A stretch of 34,644 nucleotides of DNA from NCBI GenBank assembly GCA_937892025.1, contig CALAVA010000010.1, forward strand, positions 1 to 34,644, read 5' to 3'. Origin of the DNA: an uncultured Bacteroidales bacterium. GTDB taxonomy: Bacteria > Bacteroidota > Bacteroidia > Bacteroidales > WCHB1-69. Shown here piece after piece: positions 15,127-23,712 of this stretch (the first letter of the stretch is position 1; every line of letters starts with the position of its first letter). A model generated the notes under the pieces. That model had not been told where the DNA came from, ran no database searches, and saw only the letters and a list, made by a program, of their open reading frames with translations. A program made the translations under genes and the position numbers.

Positions 15127-15381
15127 ATGAATAATCAAATACATATTAAAGAAGAAACAATAAGGGCTATAGTTTCTGAGATGCTAAAAAGGCTAATAAA
15201 TGAAAATTCACAAGAAGAAACATTTATGTCATTTAACCGGTTTAAAAACAACGACATTGAAGAGCCGAAATCAAACAAAAACATTTCAAGCCACTTGATA
15301 CAAGCGCTAAATTTTTTGTCACATGGAAACACATTAATGGTTCGTTCTGAAATAACAACAGCGCTTAGGCTTCTTAATTGA
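15127..15381 (+). CDS. Small helical protein, 84 aa
   Basis: It starts two bases after the beta-helix gene's stop and ends 12 bases before a terminator, so it is the second gene of that unit. The N-terminus IHIKEETIRAIVSEML followed by KRLINENSQEE belongs to the group of short helical leader motifs, ending in an L-x-N-E-type site, seen across the late genes here. The C-terminal half (SSHLIQALNFLSHGN...) looks helical. No known family. It may be a small structural or internal head component. Confidence 0.6.
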   Translation: MNNQIHIKEETIRAIVSEMLKRLINENSQEETFMSFNRFKNNDIEEPKSNKNISSHLIQALNFLSHGNTLMVRSEITTALRLLN

Positions 15382-15393
15382 CAAAAAGATTTT

Positions 15394-15422
15394 AAGTCAG
15401 TCAGAAATGGCTGACTTTTTTT
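15394..15422 (+). terminator. Terminator after the beta-helix operon
   Basis: AAGTCAG / CTGACTT, a 7-bp stem followed by seven T. The late motif for the next gene begins 13 bases later. Confidence 0.75.
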
Positions 15423-15434
15423 ATTAATTCATTA

Positions 15435-15444
15435 AACTATTTAT
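15435..15444 (+). promoter_or_regulatory. Putative phage late promoter AACTATTTAT
   Basis: Motif copy directly after a terminator, 20 bases upstream of the ATG at 15465. Confidence 0.6.
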
Positions 15445-15464
15445 AAATGATAATTTGTCTATAG

Positions 15465-16871
15465 ATGAAAACCATATATATAACAAAAGAACAAATAAGC
15501 AAAATCAAAGACTTTGAATTATTGTCAGAAAACAAAGTTCCATCAGCACAAGACCAAGTTAAAAACAAGGTGAATGCAGGTGTTATGGATGCTGTTACAG
15601 CATGTGGAACTATGGAAGAAGGGGCTGAGCCTGAATCTGACAAATATGAACTTGGTGTAGAAAAGGGTGGAGCAATTAGTCCAAATTATCACGTAAACGA
15701 GGAAAAAGAAGAAGATTCTTTCAAAAAATATTTCAACGAAATTGCAGAATTTATGGAAGAAAACGGATTAAAAGTTTCTCCGTTTCCAAAAATTAATTTA
15801 GATTGGTCTGAACAAGATGGACTTTTTATTAGAACCGGTTTTTATTCACCAGAAGAAAAAGAAATAACTGTTTTCTGTAAAGATAGACACCCTAAAGATA
15901 TTTTAAGAACTTTCGCGCACGAAATGATTCACCATTCTCAAAATTTGAGAGGTATTAATCTTTCATTTTCTTCTGCTGACGATGTTAAAGACAACGAAGA
16001 ATTGGAAAAAGTTGAATCAGAAGCATATCTTAAAGGTAATATATATTTTAGAAAATGGACTGAATACGCAAATTCAGAAAAAGGAGTACTTAAAGAATCA
16101 AAATTAATAGATGAAACAAGTTCAGATGATGTTGATTTATCTTCATTTAACATTAAGCACGAATTAAATCCAAAGTTTTGGAAAAACAATTTACTTGATT
16201 CAAGAGTCAGATTAAGGCTAATGGATATTGCTGACGATTTCATTGATTTTCTTGGTGTTGATTGGGTAAAACCTGATGATATAATCATAACCGGCTCATT
16301 GGCAAACTTCAATTGGAACAAAAAATATTCAGACATTGACTTACACGTGTTAATGGATTTTTCAAAAGTTGATAAAAGAACTGATTTTGTTAAAAAATAT
16401 TTTGATTCCTTGAAAAACCAATGGAATGAAGACCACGAAGATTTAAAAATATTTGGTTTTCCTGTCGAAGTTTATGTTCAAGATACAAATGAGTCGCACG
16501 CTTCAAGTGGCGTATATTCATTAGATAAAAACAAATGGTTAACAGAGCCAAAAAGAGAAAATTTAGCAAAAGCAAAAGTAAATAAATCTTTTATACGCTC
16601 AAAAGTAGCAAAATACATTGATAATATTGAAGAATTAATTAATGATTATAAAAACACAAAGAACGACAATCATAAAACAGAAAAAGTTTATGCCAAATCA
16701 AATAAATTATGGAATGATATTAAAAACGAAAGAAAGAAAGAGTTAAGCAATGGAAAATCTGAAATATCAAATGGAAATATCATTTTCAAATGTTTAAGGA
16801 GACTTGGGTATCTTGATAAGTTATACAATCTCAAACAACAAACATACGATAATTTGAATAGTTTACGATAA
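15465..16871 (+). CDS. Zinc metallopeptidase - nucleotidyltransferase fusion
   Basis: 468 residues with at least two enzyme domains. The leader MKTIYITKEQISKI is followed by FELLSEN (LSE|N at about 20-23), a possible prohead-protease site. Residues about 85-205 form a small metallopeptidase with FAHEMIHHSQN (HExxH 152-156); a Glu in ESEAYLKGN, near 185, is a likely third ligand. Residues about 225-345 carry a polymerase-beta-type nucleotidyltransferase signature, ITGSLANFNWNKKYSDIDLHV, with GS at 277-278, Asp290 and Asp292, and a third acidic residue probably in FPVEVYVQD. The C-terminal 120 residues are helical and lysine-rich. Such domain stringing resembles phage polyvalent proteins delivered with DNA. 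Each domain assignment is by motif only; target unknown. Confidence 0.7.
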   Translation: MKTIYITKEQISKIKDFELLSENKVPSAQDQVKNKVNAGVMDAVTACGTMEEGAEPESDKYELGVEKGGAISPNYHVNEEKEEDSFKKYFNEIAEFMEENGLKVSPFPKINLDWSEQDGLFIRTGFYSPEEKEITVFCKDRHPKDILRTFAHEMIHHSQNLRGINLSFSSADDVKDNEELEKVESEAYLKGNIYFRKWTEYANSEKGVLKESKLIDETSSDDVDLSSFNIKHELNPKFWKNNLLDSRVRLRLMDIADDFIDFLGVDWVKPDDIIITGSLANFNWNKKYSDIDLHVLMDFSKVDKRTDFVKKYFDSLKNQWNEDHEDLKIFGFPVEVYVQDTNESHASSGVYSLDKNKWLTEPKRENLAKAKVNKSFIRSKVAKYIDNIEELINDYKNTKNDNHKTEKVYAKSNKLWNDIKNERKKELSNGKSEISNGNIIFKCLRRLGYLDKLYNLKQQTYDNLNSLR

Positions 16872-16887
16872 TTTTTTTTATTTTAAT

Positions 16888-16897
16888 TGCTATTTAT
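16888..16897 (+). promoter_or_regulatory. Putative late promoter, variant TGCTATTTAT
   Basis: Keeps the CTATTTAT core, 41 bases upstream of the ATG at 16939. No clear terminator separates it from the preceding gene. Confidence 0.5.
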
Positions 16898-16938
16898 ATG
16901 AAAAAAAGGAAAATAATTCGATAAAAACAAAATAAAAT

Positions 16939-18627
16939 ATGTCAAGTTTTGAAGAAACTCTTGCTAGAATGAGAGGTCTTTATACCTACGGAAAAGAATT
17001 AAATGAAGGTAATGACCTTAAAACACATACGTTAGAATACCATGCTATTGCAGCAGACGGCAAAAGCTATGGAATTATAAAGGAGTGCAATAAGTACTAT
17101 ATTAAATCAGCACCAAAGGATAAAGAAATGGTTGCTGAATCATATGATTATCTTGGAGGTTTTTGCAACAAGAGAAATTATGAATATAATAGTTACGCAA
17201 ACGCATTAAAGAACTTTGAATTGAAGATGGCTTCAATTAATGAGGCTTACGATGGCGATGTAAACATTTCTACTTTGGACCCATTCAAGAAACAAGAATT
17301 TTTGGTTGAGGGAACAGATAGGATGCAAAATGAAATTGCACGTCAAAGGCAAATTATGTACAATGCATCAATGATTATGAATGAAGCAAATGAAATTGGT
17401 GCCATAGAAAAGGACAACGTTGTTAAGAAGCAAAATCCTAATGAATATGAAGTTCCAAAGAAGAATGGTAACTCAATTAATGACGGAACAGAAGCAAAGG
17501 TTGTTGACCAAGACAAAGTTAAAGGTAGAAGCGGACACAAGCCAAACATTGTTGGTCCTTTTGACCAAAAAGTAAATGAAGGTACTTGTCCAAATTGCGG
17601 CAAAGGTAAATGCGAATGCAAAAATTGCAATGAAGAAGCCGGTGATATCAGTGATGAGCCATTAATGCCTAATACAAGAAATTGGGCAGGTCCTAAGATG
17701 GGTGCAAGTGAGCCATGCCAAATAGGTTGGGATATGGATGGACAAGAAAAAGTAAATGAAGAAACCAAAGAATGGGATGAAGGTTTACCTGGTTCAGAAG
17801 GTATTGGTGAGCCAGACACTGACCACAACAATGACCCATTCAACAAATCAATAAACGAGGGTGATGAAGACGAATTTGAAGAAGACCCTGAAAACACAGA
17901 AGATTTCGATACAGAAGACGAATTTGATGATGGCATTGAATATGACGAAACAGAAGAGTCTGATGGAATGGAATACGAATCAGAAATCGAAAGATTGAAT
18001 GCTGAAATTGAAGCATTGAAAAAAGAATTTAGTGACGAATTCGATGACGAATCATTCGATGATGAAGGTGAAGAATTTGGTGACGAGTTCGATAATGAAA
18101 ACGAAGACGAATTTGAAGGAGAGTTCGATGACGAAAGCCAAGACGAATTTGGCGACGAATTCAATTACGAAAGCGAAGACGAATTTGGGCCTGACAATGA
18201 ATTCAGCGGAGAAGACGAAGAAGATTTTTCAACAGAAGATGAAGAAGATGAAAGTGAAGAAGGTGAAGAAGAAGATTCACTTGATGAATGCGGAATGGAC
18301 CCAATGATGGAATCAAAACAACGCAAAATGAATAGCATTGTTGAGTCTGTTGTTAGAAATATCTTAAAAGAAGACGAACTTCACGTATTCGGAAAACACC
18401 CTGGTTACAGAAAGAAACCTATGGAATTACCAACAACAGGTGAAGACCAAAATCAATGGGGAAGAGATTGGAACGATGAAAGTGTACACAGCGAAGAACC
18501 ATTTGGAAAACAAATTGGTAATGGTGACCCATTTACACAATTAGTAAATGCAGTTACAAAGGATGTTATGTATCAATTAAAAAAAGGCGTTCCGATTGAA
18601 GGTATGAATAAAAAAAAAGTGGACTGA
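16939..18627 (+). CDS. Very acidic internal-head-type protein (frame 1)
   Basis: 562 residues to a TGA that lies just after a nine-A run. The N-terminus MSSFEETLARMRGLY ... KELNEG contains LNE|G at about 21-24, a gp21-type cleavage site after a helix, like T4 internal-protein leaders. Residues about 30-105 form a compact domain (EYHAIAADGKSYGIIKE, YYIKSAP, YLGGFCNKRNYEY). CPNCGKGKCECKNC near 215 could bind zinc. From about 300 to 455 the chain is an Asp/Glu/Phe repeat built on units like DEFGDEF, strongly negative, as in phage core or DNA-mimic-like regions. RKMNSIVESVVRNILKEDEL follows. Reading probably continues in the -1 frame to 19214. Likely a prohead core or internal protein, by inference. 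Confidence 0.65.
   Translation: MSSFEETLARMRGLYTYGKELNEGNDLKTHTLEYHAIAADGKSYGIIKECNKYYIKSAPKDKEMVAESYDYLGGFCNKRNYEYNSYANALKNFELKMASINEAYDGDVNISTLDPFKKQEFLVEGTDRMQNEIARQRQIMYNASMIMNEANEIGAIEKDNVVKKQNPNEYEVPKKNGNSINDGTEAKVVDQDKVKGRSGHKPNIVGPFDQKVNEGTCPNCGKGKCECKNCNEEAGDISDEPLMPNTRNWAGPKMGASEPCQIGWDMDGQEKVNEETKEWDEGLPGSEGIGEPDTDHNNDPFNKSINEGDEDEFEEDPENTEDFDTEDEFDDGIEYDETEESDGMEYESEIERLNAEIEALKKEFSDEFDDESFDDEGEEFGDEFDNENEDEFEGEFDDESQDEFGDEFNYESEDEFGPDNEFSGEDEEDFSTEDEEDESEEGEEEDSLDECGMDPMMESKQRKMNSIVESVVRNILKEDELHVFGKHPGYRKKPMELPTTGEDQNQWGRDWNDESVHSEEPFGKQIGNGDPFTQLVNAVTKDVMYQLKKGVPIEGMNKKKVD
17860..18285 (+). repeat. Acidic low-complexity repeat coding region
   Basis: Degenerate GAyGAATTyG-type units encode alternating DEF / EDEF / DDES peptides. 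They are not exact tandem copies but have one shared origin in appearance. The antisense strand gives a long serine-rich open frame that is only a mirror of this composition. Confidence 0.6.
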
Positions 18628-19214
18628 ATGAAGGCTCAGTAGACGAGAAAACATTTTTAAAATTAAATAATTCACCATCTACAGGCGGTCAACGTCCATC
18701 TGTTGATGGTGCTTCTTTTTCTCAAGACCAAAGTATGATTGGCGGAGACCAAAGTATGATGGGTGGAGACCAAAGTATGATGGGTGGAGACCCAAGTATG
18801 ATGGGTGGAGACCAAAGTATTGTTGGTGGCCAAAACGCAATGGACGGAGACCCAAGTATGATGGGTGTAGACCCAAGTATGGGTAGTAGCCCAAACGCAA
18901 TTGGCGGTGACCAAAATGCAATGGGAAATTCCGATGATACCACTTCTATAATAAACCAATTATCAGACGAAGATAAAGAAGCAGTAAGGTCATACGCAAA
19001 AAGTATGCTAAAAAAAGGAGAAGGAGAACAGCAAGAAGCAGGTGATGAGCAACAAATGATGGAACAAGTCATTTTTACCAAAAAACAATTAAATAAAATC
19101 CAAGAAAATTTTGGACCATCTCAAGACGAATTGATGAAAAAAAACGACAAAAAAGAATTGCCAAGAAAAATATCAAAATCAGGAAATTCTCCATTTAATT
19201 CCCCATTCGCATAA
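18612..19214 (+). CDS. C-terminal part of acidic protein in the -1 frame
   Basis: About 200 codons in the -1 frame relative to 16939-18627, open from just after a TAA at 18609 through the nine-A run to the TAA at 19212-19214. No ATG occurs before 18735, yet the stretch from 18618 reads like protein (SGLNEGSVDEKTFLKLNN) and holds another LNE|G site. It contains ten Gly/Met-rich seven-residue repeats (DQSMMGG-like), a helical acidic part (SDEDKEAVRSYAKSMLKKGE) and the late-gene motif VIFTKKQLNKIQENFG. It is best explained as the natural end of the preceding protein (about 760 residues together), reached by slippage on the A-run or broken by a homopolymer error. A separate gene starting at 18735 is possible. 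Confidence 0.55.
   Translation, partial: KKSGLNEGSVDEKTFLKLNNSPSTGGQRPSVDGASFSQDQSMIGGDQSMMGGDQSMMGGDPSMMGGDQSIVGGQNAMDGDPSMMGVDPSMGSSPNAIGGDQNAMGNSDDTTSIINQLSDEDKEAVRSYAKSMLKKGEGEQQEAGDEQQMMEQVIFTKKQLNKIQENFGPSQDELMKKNDKKELPRKISKSGNSPFNSPFA
18726..18923 (+). repeat. 21-bp tandem repeats encoding DQSMMGG-type heptapeptides
   Basis: About nine to ten units related to GACCAAAGTATGATGGGTGGA; the first four are nearly identical and later ones diverge (DPSMMGV, QNAMDG, PNAIGG). All are multiples of three bases or near it, so the frame is kept. Confidence 0.8.
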
Positions 19215-19238
19215 AAACAAACGCAATAGCAACAAAAT

Positions 19239-19264
19239 GAGCGTCTAAATGGCGCTCTTTTTTT
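19239..19264 (+). terminator. Terminator after the acidic protein gene
   Basis: GAGCGT / GCGCTC stem (one G-T pair), seven-base loop and a seven-T run, 11 bases before the next late motif. Confidence 0.7.
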
Positions 19265-19274
19265 ATTTTAATGA

Positions 19275-19284
19275 AACTATTTAT
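19275..19284 (+). promoter_or_regulatory. Putative phage late promoter AACTATTTAT
   Basis: Motif copy directly after a terminator. It lies inside what would be an N-terminal extension from an ATG at 19271, which argues that translation starts later (19325 or 19301). Confidence 0.6.
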
Positions 19285-19324
19285 TATAAAATATTTCTTA
19301 ATGACTAATAATAAAACATATAAT

Positions 19325-22300
19325 ATGAGTTCAAACGTAATAAAGGAATTCAAAGAAAAGTTAAACGAGGGCTCAAGAGACAACCTTTTGATACCATACC
19401 TTGGGTATGTACAAAAGTACAACCAATCAATACAAAACATTAGTCAACTTAAACAATTCCTTTTGTCTAAATTTGTAAACGAAGCAAATATAAGAAATTT
19501 GTCTTTAGAGTCAAATTATTATTTAGCAGGTGTTACAAGATATTATTTTGAAGGAAAGTTAACAACCAATAAATACATCAATGCACTTTACCCACAAAAA
19601 GAAGATAAATTTATACCCGAAATATGCGAAAGACTAAGTGCATTGATTCTTGTTTTAAGAAATGCCATTATTGATAGTGTCGGTACTCAATTTGAACAGC
19701 CTGAAGATTTTGGTTCATTGTCTTTGGAAAAACTATTAAGAAAATACAATAAGGCAATTGATAAAGAACTTGGAATAGAGCCTGTTAAGGTTCCAAAAGG
19801 AAATGTTGAAACGCTCAATAGAGATAATCACGTTGGCAACGGATACACATTTGATATATTATATTCATATGATGAAGCAAGAAAATACAATTCATTTACT
19901 GAACCAGGAGCATGGTGTATTACATATGGTGAACAACACTATAATGCATATATAAGAAGATTAGGTATACACTATGTAATATTCAGAAAAGATGGATTTG
20001 AAAATATACCAAGACAAAAAACAGAAGGATGGACATACAATAAGCCACAAGACGAATATGGAAACTCATTAATTGCAGTTTTACAAAAGAATAGTTCATG
20101 GGAACCAACATATATTACTTCAAGATGGAACCATGGTAGCAGTAAAGACAATTCATGTTGTGAAGCAGACCATGCTTATACAACAGATGAATTTATGAGA
20201 ATCACAGGCGTAAATGCTGATGATTTGAAAAGAATATTCAAGATATGGCAGCATGACCGTGAAAAGATTGAATCTGACGCAGGAAACAAAAGAAAAATAG
20301 CAAACAAGGAAAAACTTGATGTACTTAGAATTTTCAAGTATGCCCAAATGAGAATGAATGGTGGTAATACAAAGTCAGCATTCGGCGAATTTGAGTTAAG
20401 ATTAGACGCTGTATTAACAAATACAGCAAAGCTTTCAGCAATAAGACAAGAAGCATCAGCGGCACGTAATAACACTGATGGTAATGAGGAAGAAGTATTG
20501 GCTAAATATGGAAAAATGTTTGATAAGGCATTAAATAATTCTGTAAGGTCTTTGTTTGTAACCATAAACGACAATACATGGGCTTGTTTAATTGACGGTA
20601 ACAAAATCCTATTTGAAACAATACATAAAATAGATAGGTGGTATACATGCGACTTTACATCTCCTGAAGCGAAGAACGGATACTATGGTTTAGATGCAAG
20701 AGGATATAGAAACGTAATTCTTTGTTCTGTTGGCTCTTCATATATGATTTATGACGCAAGAAAGCATAAATTTGTTGAAGTAGAGAGTCAAAAAAAGTTT
20801 AAATTTATTACAAGAATACCAACATGGGGAATTGATAAAAATAACCCATGGGGCTTCTATATGGTTAAAATGACTGATAAGCAACTGGCATTAATTGACA
20901 TAAACACAAACGAGCCATTAGTATTACCAAACGGTCACTCATGGATGGAAAGAATTCAAAATGCTTGTAATTCATATGGAAGAGGTGTAAGAACAGAATT
21001 CATAAGTCCATCAAAAAATATACTCCATATAATATATGATTCATCTGCAAAAGAAGATTATTGGTATGATATGTCAACAAAACATTTCTTTAACATTAAC
21101 GAATTAATTGGCAATTATGATTTTATTATAGCAGATACTTCATTTCCTTATGGCTTAACATTAATAACTTCTTATGATAATTCAGGAACGCATAAAAACT
21201 TTTTAATTAGGAAAGAAAAACTAGTTGAACTAAATGGTATATCTGAATTCTTGTCAGTAAAACACGCAAACGGTCCTTTGTTTGTTTATAGGCCAATTGG
21301 TCGTGGAGCAAGTGATGTTATTTATGACATTGAAACGGGGCAATCATATGAGGTTCCACAAATAGACGGAAGTTTCCCATCATTTGTAAGAGGTGGTGAT
21401 AGACTATTAGAATTTAACGTAACATATCGCAATGTTACATACGGCAAAACAGAAGTTATGTTTTTCTCAACAAAAGGAAGAGTATGGCTTAAAAACCCAT
21501 TAAACGGGGAACTTAAAGTTATGCTATATGGATTAAATGCTGATTCAGGTTACATTGATATATACGATGATAATCTACAAAGACATAAATTCAATTTATC
21601 AAATAATGAAAATGAGTTTATAAAACACGAAAATATGTACGAAAACAAAAATGTTAAAAGGATAATTTTAACAAGACAGCAGTTAAATGAAGTGTTAAAA
21701 GAAGAAAACACAACAACAGTTCAATTGAACACAACCGGAAATACAATAACATCATTAACAAATGCAGTTACAAGCAATCAGCCTGAAATAAATAATGCAG
21801 GAAAATATGGAGATGTCAATTTACATATATCAAGCCAAAATCTCGTTGGTTCTAACGATTCGGTCCCAACACAGCATGTCGAGGTTGAAAAGGGGCAAAA
21901 CGTAAACCAGGCAATACAACAGCAAGTAAATCCAACCGTTTTAGGTGATGGTGGTGACGTTGAAGTTTCAGGAGATGGCATATCTGAATATAAAACATTC
22001 TCAAAAAAGCAAATTGAAGAGGCACGTCTAAAAAAAATCCACGAAGGATATAAAATTACAAAAAGAAAATTAAGAGAACATTGGGGAAAAAAGCATAATG
22101 ATGATGCCAATCAATGGAATGAAGAATATGAAATGTTCATGGACGGGTTAAGACACGGAGATTATGAAGTAATGAACGATGTTTTGTTTGTACAAGTTTT
22201 TAAAGGTAGAAAGCCATATAATGACCCAAGGTTTGTTTATATAAGAAAAGGTGAAAACAGATTACATGATGACAATTTCTATATAAATAATAGTCCACCA

Positions 22301-22396
22301 TTAAATGATTTAGATTTGAAAGACATTTACTACAGCGCCGGATGGAAAGATGTTTTACCAGAATTGATTGATTATGAAGGATTTAAAAATTATTAA
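19325..22396 (+). CDS. Large virion-type protein with propeller-like core, 1,023 aa
   Basis: The start at 19325 (MSSNVIKEFKEKLNEG) is preferred over in-frame ATGs at 19271 and 19301: the late promoter overlaps the 19271 start, and the N-terminus then matches the leader of the 16939 gene (MSS..., LNE|G at 13-16). A helical region (20-165) is followed by a domain with GAWCITYGEQHYNAYI and YVIFRKDGFENIPR. Residues about 400-780 are beta-rich with repeated blade-like strands (NVILCSVGSSYMIYD, TEVMFFSTKGRVWL), suggesting a beta-propeller. Near 785 RIILTRQQLNEVLKEEN repeats the late-gene helical motif. The C-terminal 150 residues are charged and aromatic. No enzyme motif. A head-internal or tail-associated structural protein is likely. 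Confidence 0.55.
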   Translation: MSSNVIKEFKEKLNEGSRDNLLIPYLGYVQKYNQSIQNISQLKQFLLSKFVNEANIRNLSLESNYYLAGVTRYYFEGKLTTNKYINALYPQKEDKFIPEICERLSALILVLRNAIIDSVGTQFEQPEDFGSLSLEKLLRKYNKAIDKELGIEPVKVPKGNVETLNRDNHVGNGYTFDILYSYDEARKYNSFTEPGAWCITYGEQHYNAYIRRLGIHYVIFRKDGFENIPRQKTEGWTYNKPQDEYGNSLIAVLQKNSSWEPTYITSRWNHGSSKDNSCCEADHAYTTDEFMRITGVNADDLKRIFKIWQHDREKIESDAGNKRKIANKEKLDVLRIFKYAQMRMNGGNTKSAFGEFELRLDAVLTNTAKLSAIRQEASAARNNTDGNEEEVLAKYGKMFDKALNNSVRSLFVTINDNTWACLIDGNKILFETIHKIDRWYTCDFTSPEAKNGYYGLDARGYRNVILCSVGSSYMIYDARKHKFVEVESQKKFKFITRIPTWGIDKNNPWGFYMVKMTDKQLALIDINTNEPLVLPNGHSWMERIQNACNSYGRGVRTEFISPSKNILHIIYDSSAKEDYWYDMSTKHFFNINELIGNYDFIIADTSFPYGLTLITSYDNSGTHKNFLIRKEKLVELNGISEFLSVKHANGPLFVYRPIGRGASDVIYDIETGQSYEVPQIDGSFPSFVRGGDRLLEFNVTYRNVTYGKTEVMFFSTKGRVWLKNPLNGELKVMLYGLNADSGYIDIYDDNLQRHKFNLSNNENEFIKHENMYENKNVKRIILTRQQLNEVLKEENTTTVQLNTTGNTITSLTNAVTSNQPEINNAGKYGDVNLHISSQNLVGSNDSVPTQHVEVEKGQNVNQAIQQQVNPTVLGDGGDVEVSGDGISEYKTFSKKQIEEARLKKIHEGYKITKRKLREHWGKKHNDDANQWNEEYEMFMDGLRHGDYEVMNDVLFVQVFKGRKPYNDPRFVYIRKGENRLHDDNFYINNSPPLNDLDLKDIYYSAGWKDVLPELIDYEGFKNY

Positions 22397-22417
22397 TAAA
22401 AATTTATTTAAATAAAA

Positions 22418-22501
22418 ATGATTGAAAGATTTTATTCAGACGATTATAATGAAAATTTTTTCATTTGTTTGGATGAAAATCTATTAACCGTTTTATGGTA
22501 A
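22418..22501 (+). CDS. Possible 27-aa minigene
   Basis: ATG at 22418 opens 27 codons (MIERFYSDDYNENF...) ending TAA at 22499-22501, in the 153-base gap between two late genes. It has an AT-rich upstream like other starts here but no known motif. Could be chance. Confidence 0.25.
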   Translation: MIERFYSDDYNENFFICLDENLLTVLW

Positions 22502-22549
22502 TTAACTGTTAAATAAGATATCATTTAATGACAAGACAAAAACAAAAAT

Positions 22550-23698
22550 ATGCTAAACGAAGGAATACTATATGATAAATTGCCTGAAGATATAAAGTTA
22601 TCAATAATAAATAATGAAACATCTTTAGGAAACAATCCGGCGATACCGGACATATATGACATGCCATTTTTATTGAAAATAGCAAACAAAAGATTTGAAG
22701 ATATAAAAAACACACTTGCTGAAATTGGTGAAATTAACGATTTTGAAGATACTGACATAAATTCTATGTTAGCAAAATTAATTAACAAATGCATTGAAAT
22801 AGAAAGACCTTTTAGGGATAAATTAGAAAAACTTTGTGTTAATTATGTAATAGACACTTTTAATGTTCCTGAAGATAGTGTGCAAATTAACCTATCTTTA
22901 TCAGATTCTATTGATTTAAATGCCCCGTCAATTATTGTTGACCCTATAGATGGCGATGAAGATTTAGAATTTGATAGTATTGATTCAGCATCAATGATAC
23001 GTGATGAAGTATATAAAAGAAGAATATTGGAATCTTTATGCATGGGTGGAGCGATTTCATTATCTTCAAATATTGATTCGTATAAAGGCAGCATACAAGA
23101 AATATCGTCAGAATTATGTGAATTATACTATAAAATAATTGCATTAAACAACTATGCCCTATATATGAAAGAGGATATAGGAATTGACGATAAAAGCAAA
23201 AAACAACTTGGCACTGTGAATGTTGAATTAGGAGGAGGAGAACAACAAGTTAGAATAACAGCTCAAGGTAAAATATTTCCTGTATTATTAAGTGAAACAT
23301 TACGTGGATTTATTGAATTATTTATCTCACACGGATTACCAAAAGAAAAAAAAATGGCAGAAATAATAATTGGAAAATCAGATTTTTTGAAAGCGGAGCC
23401 TTGGGATATGAGATTAGGGCCAAGTTTGTGGGTCCTATTAACAAATTCATTTAACGATATAACTTTACCAGAATTGCCATATTTATTAAAGAGAATTGCT
23501 TCTCTTGATACAGACAATTTTAATTTTTTAATGAAAGAAGTGTTTGCAAAAACAAAAAAAGGAAGATTAATAATGTCAAAAATATGTAAAAATGTGAAGA
23601 ACGACATTGATTATGACAAATTTACAGATAAAATGGACAAAATGAAATTAGATAAATCAGTAATAATTGATGAATTCATAAATGAAGATGAATTATAA
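22550..23698 (+). CDS. Unknown head-locus protein upstream of prohead protease
   Basis: 382 residues starting MLNEGILYDKLPEDIK, after an in-frame stop at 22529. LNE|G occupies residues 2-5, the same tetrapeptide that ends the leader of two other late proteins. The middle is acidic (DPIDGDEDLEFDSIDS), and there is a Gly-rich ELGGGEQQVRI segment near 225. The C-terminal half is helical with a conserved-looking ISHGLPKEKK ... EPWDMRLGPSLWVLL. The protease gene begins 14 bases after its stop, so both are one unit, placing it with head-assembly genes. No homologous family recognised; it could be a core or portal-associated protein. Confidence 0.55.
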   Translation: MLNEGILYDKLPEDIKLSIINNETSLGNNPAIPDIYDMPFLLKIANKRFEDIKNTLAEIGEINDFEDTDINSMLAKLINKCIEIERPFRDKLEKLCVNYVIDTFNVPEDSVQINLSLSDSIDLNAPSIIVDPIDGDEDLEFDSIDSASMIRDEVYKRRILESLCMGGAISLSSNIDSYKGSIQEISSELCELYYKIIALNNYALYMKEDIGIDDKSKKQLGTVNVELGGGEQQVRITAQGKIFPVLLSETLRGFIELFISHGLPKEKKMAEIIIGKSDFLKAEPWDMRLGPSLWVLLTNSFNDITLPELPYLLKRIASLDTDNFNFLMKEVFAKTKKGRLIMSKICKNVKNDIDYDKFTDKMDKMKLDKSVIIDEFINEDEL

Positions 23699-23712
23699 AC
23701 AACATATGCGAC

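Noticed and set aside
17343..18164. Antisense serine-rich 273-codon frame
   Set aside because: Mirror image of the acidic repeat coding sequence; composition explains it, no independent signals.
18726..18923. CRISPR-like repeat array
   Set aside because: 21-bp units are contiguous with no spacers and keep the reading frame, so they encode peptide repeats.
19271..19324. Start of the 1,023-residue protein at ATG 19271
   Set aside because: The late promoter motif lies within this extension, and the leader from 19325 matches those of other late proteins.
22528..22575. 15-codon basic frame MTRQKQKYAKRR
   Set aside because: Overlaps the start of the 22550 gene in another frame; no sign of use.
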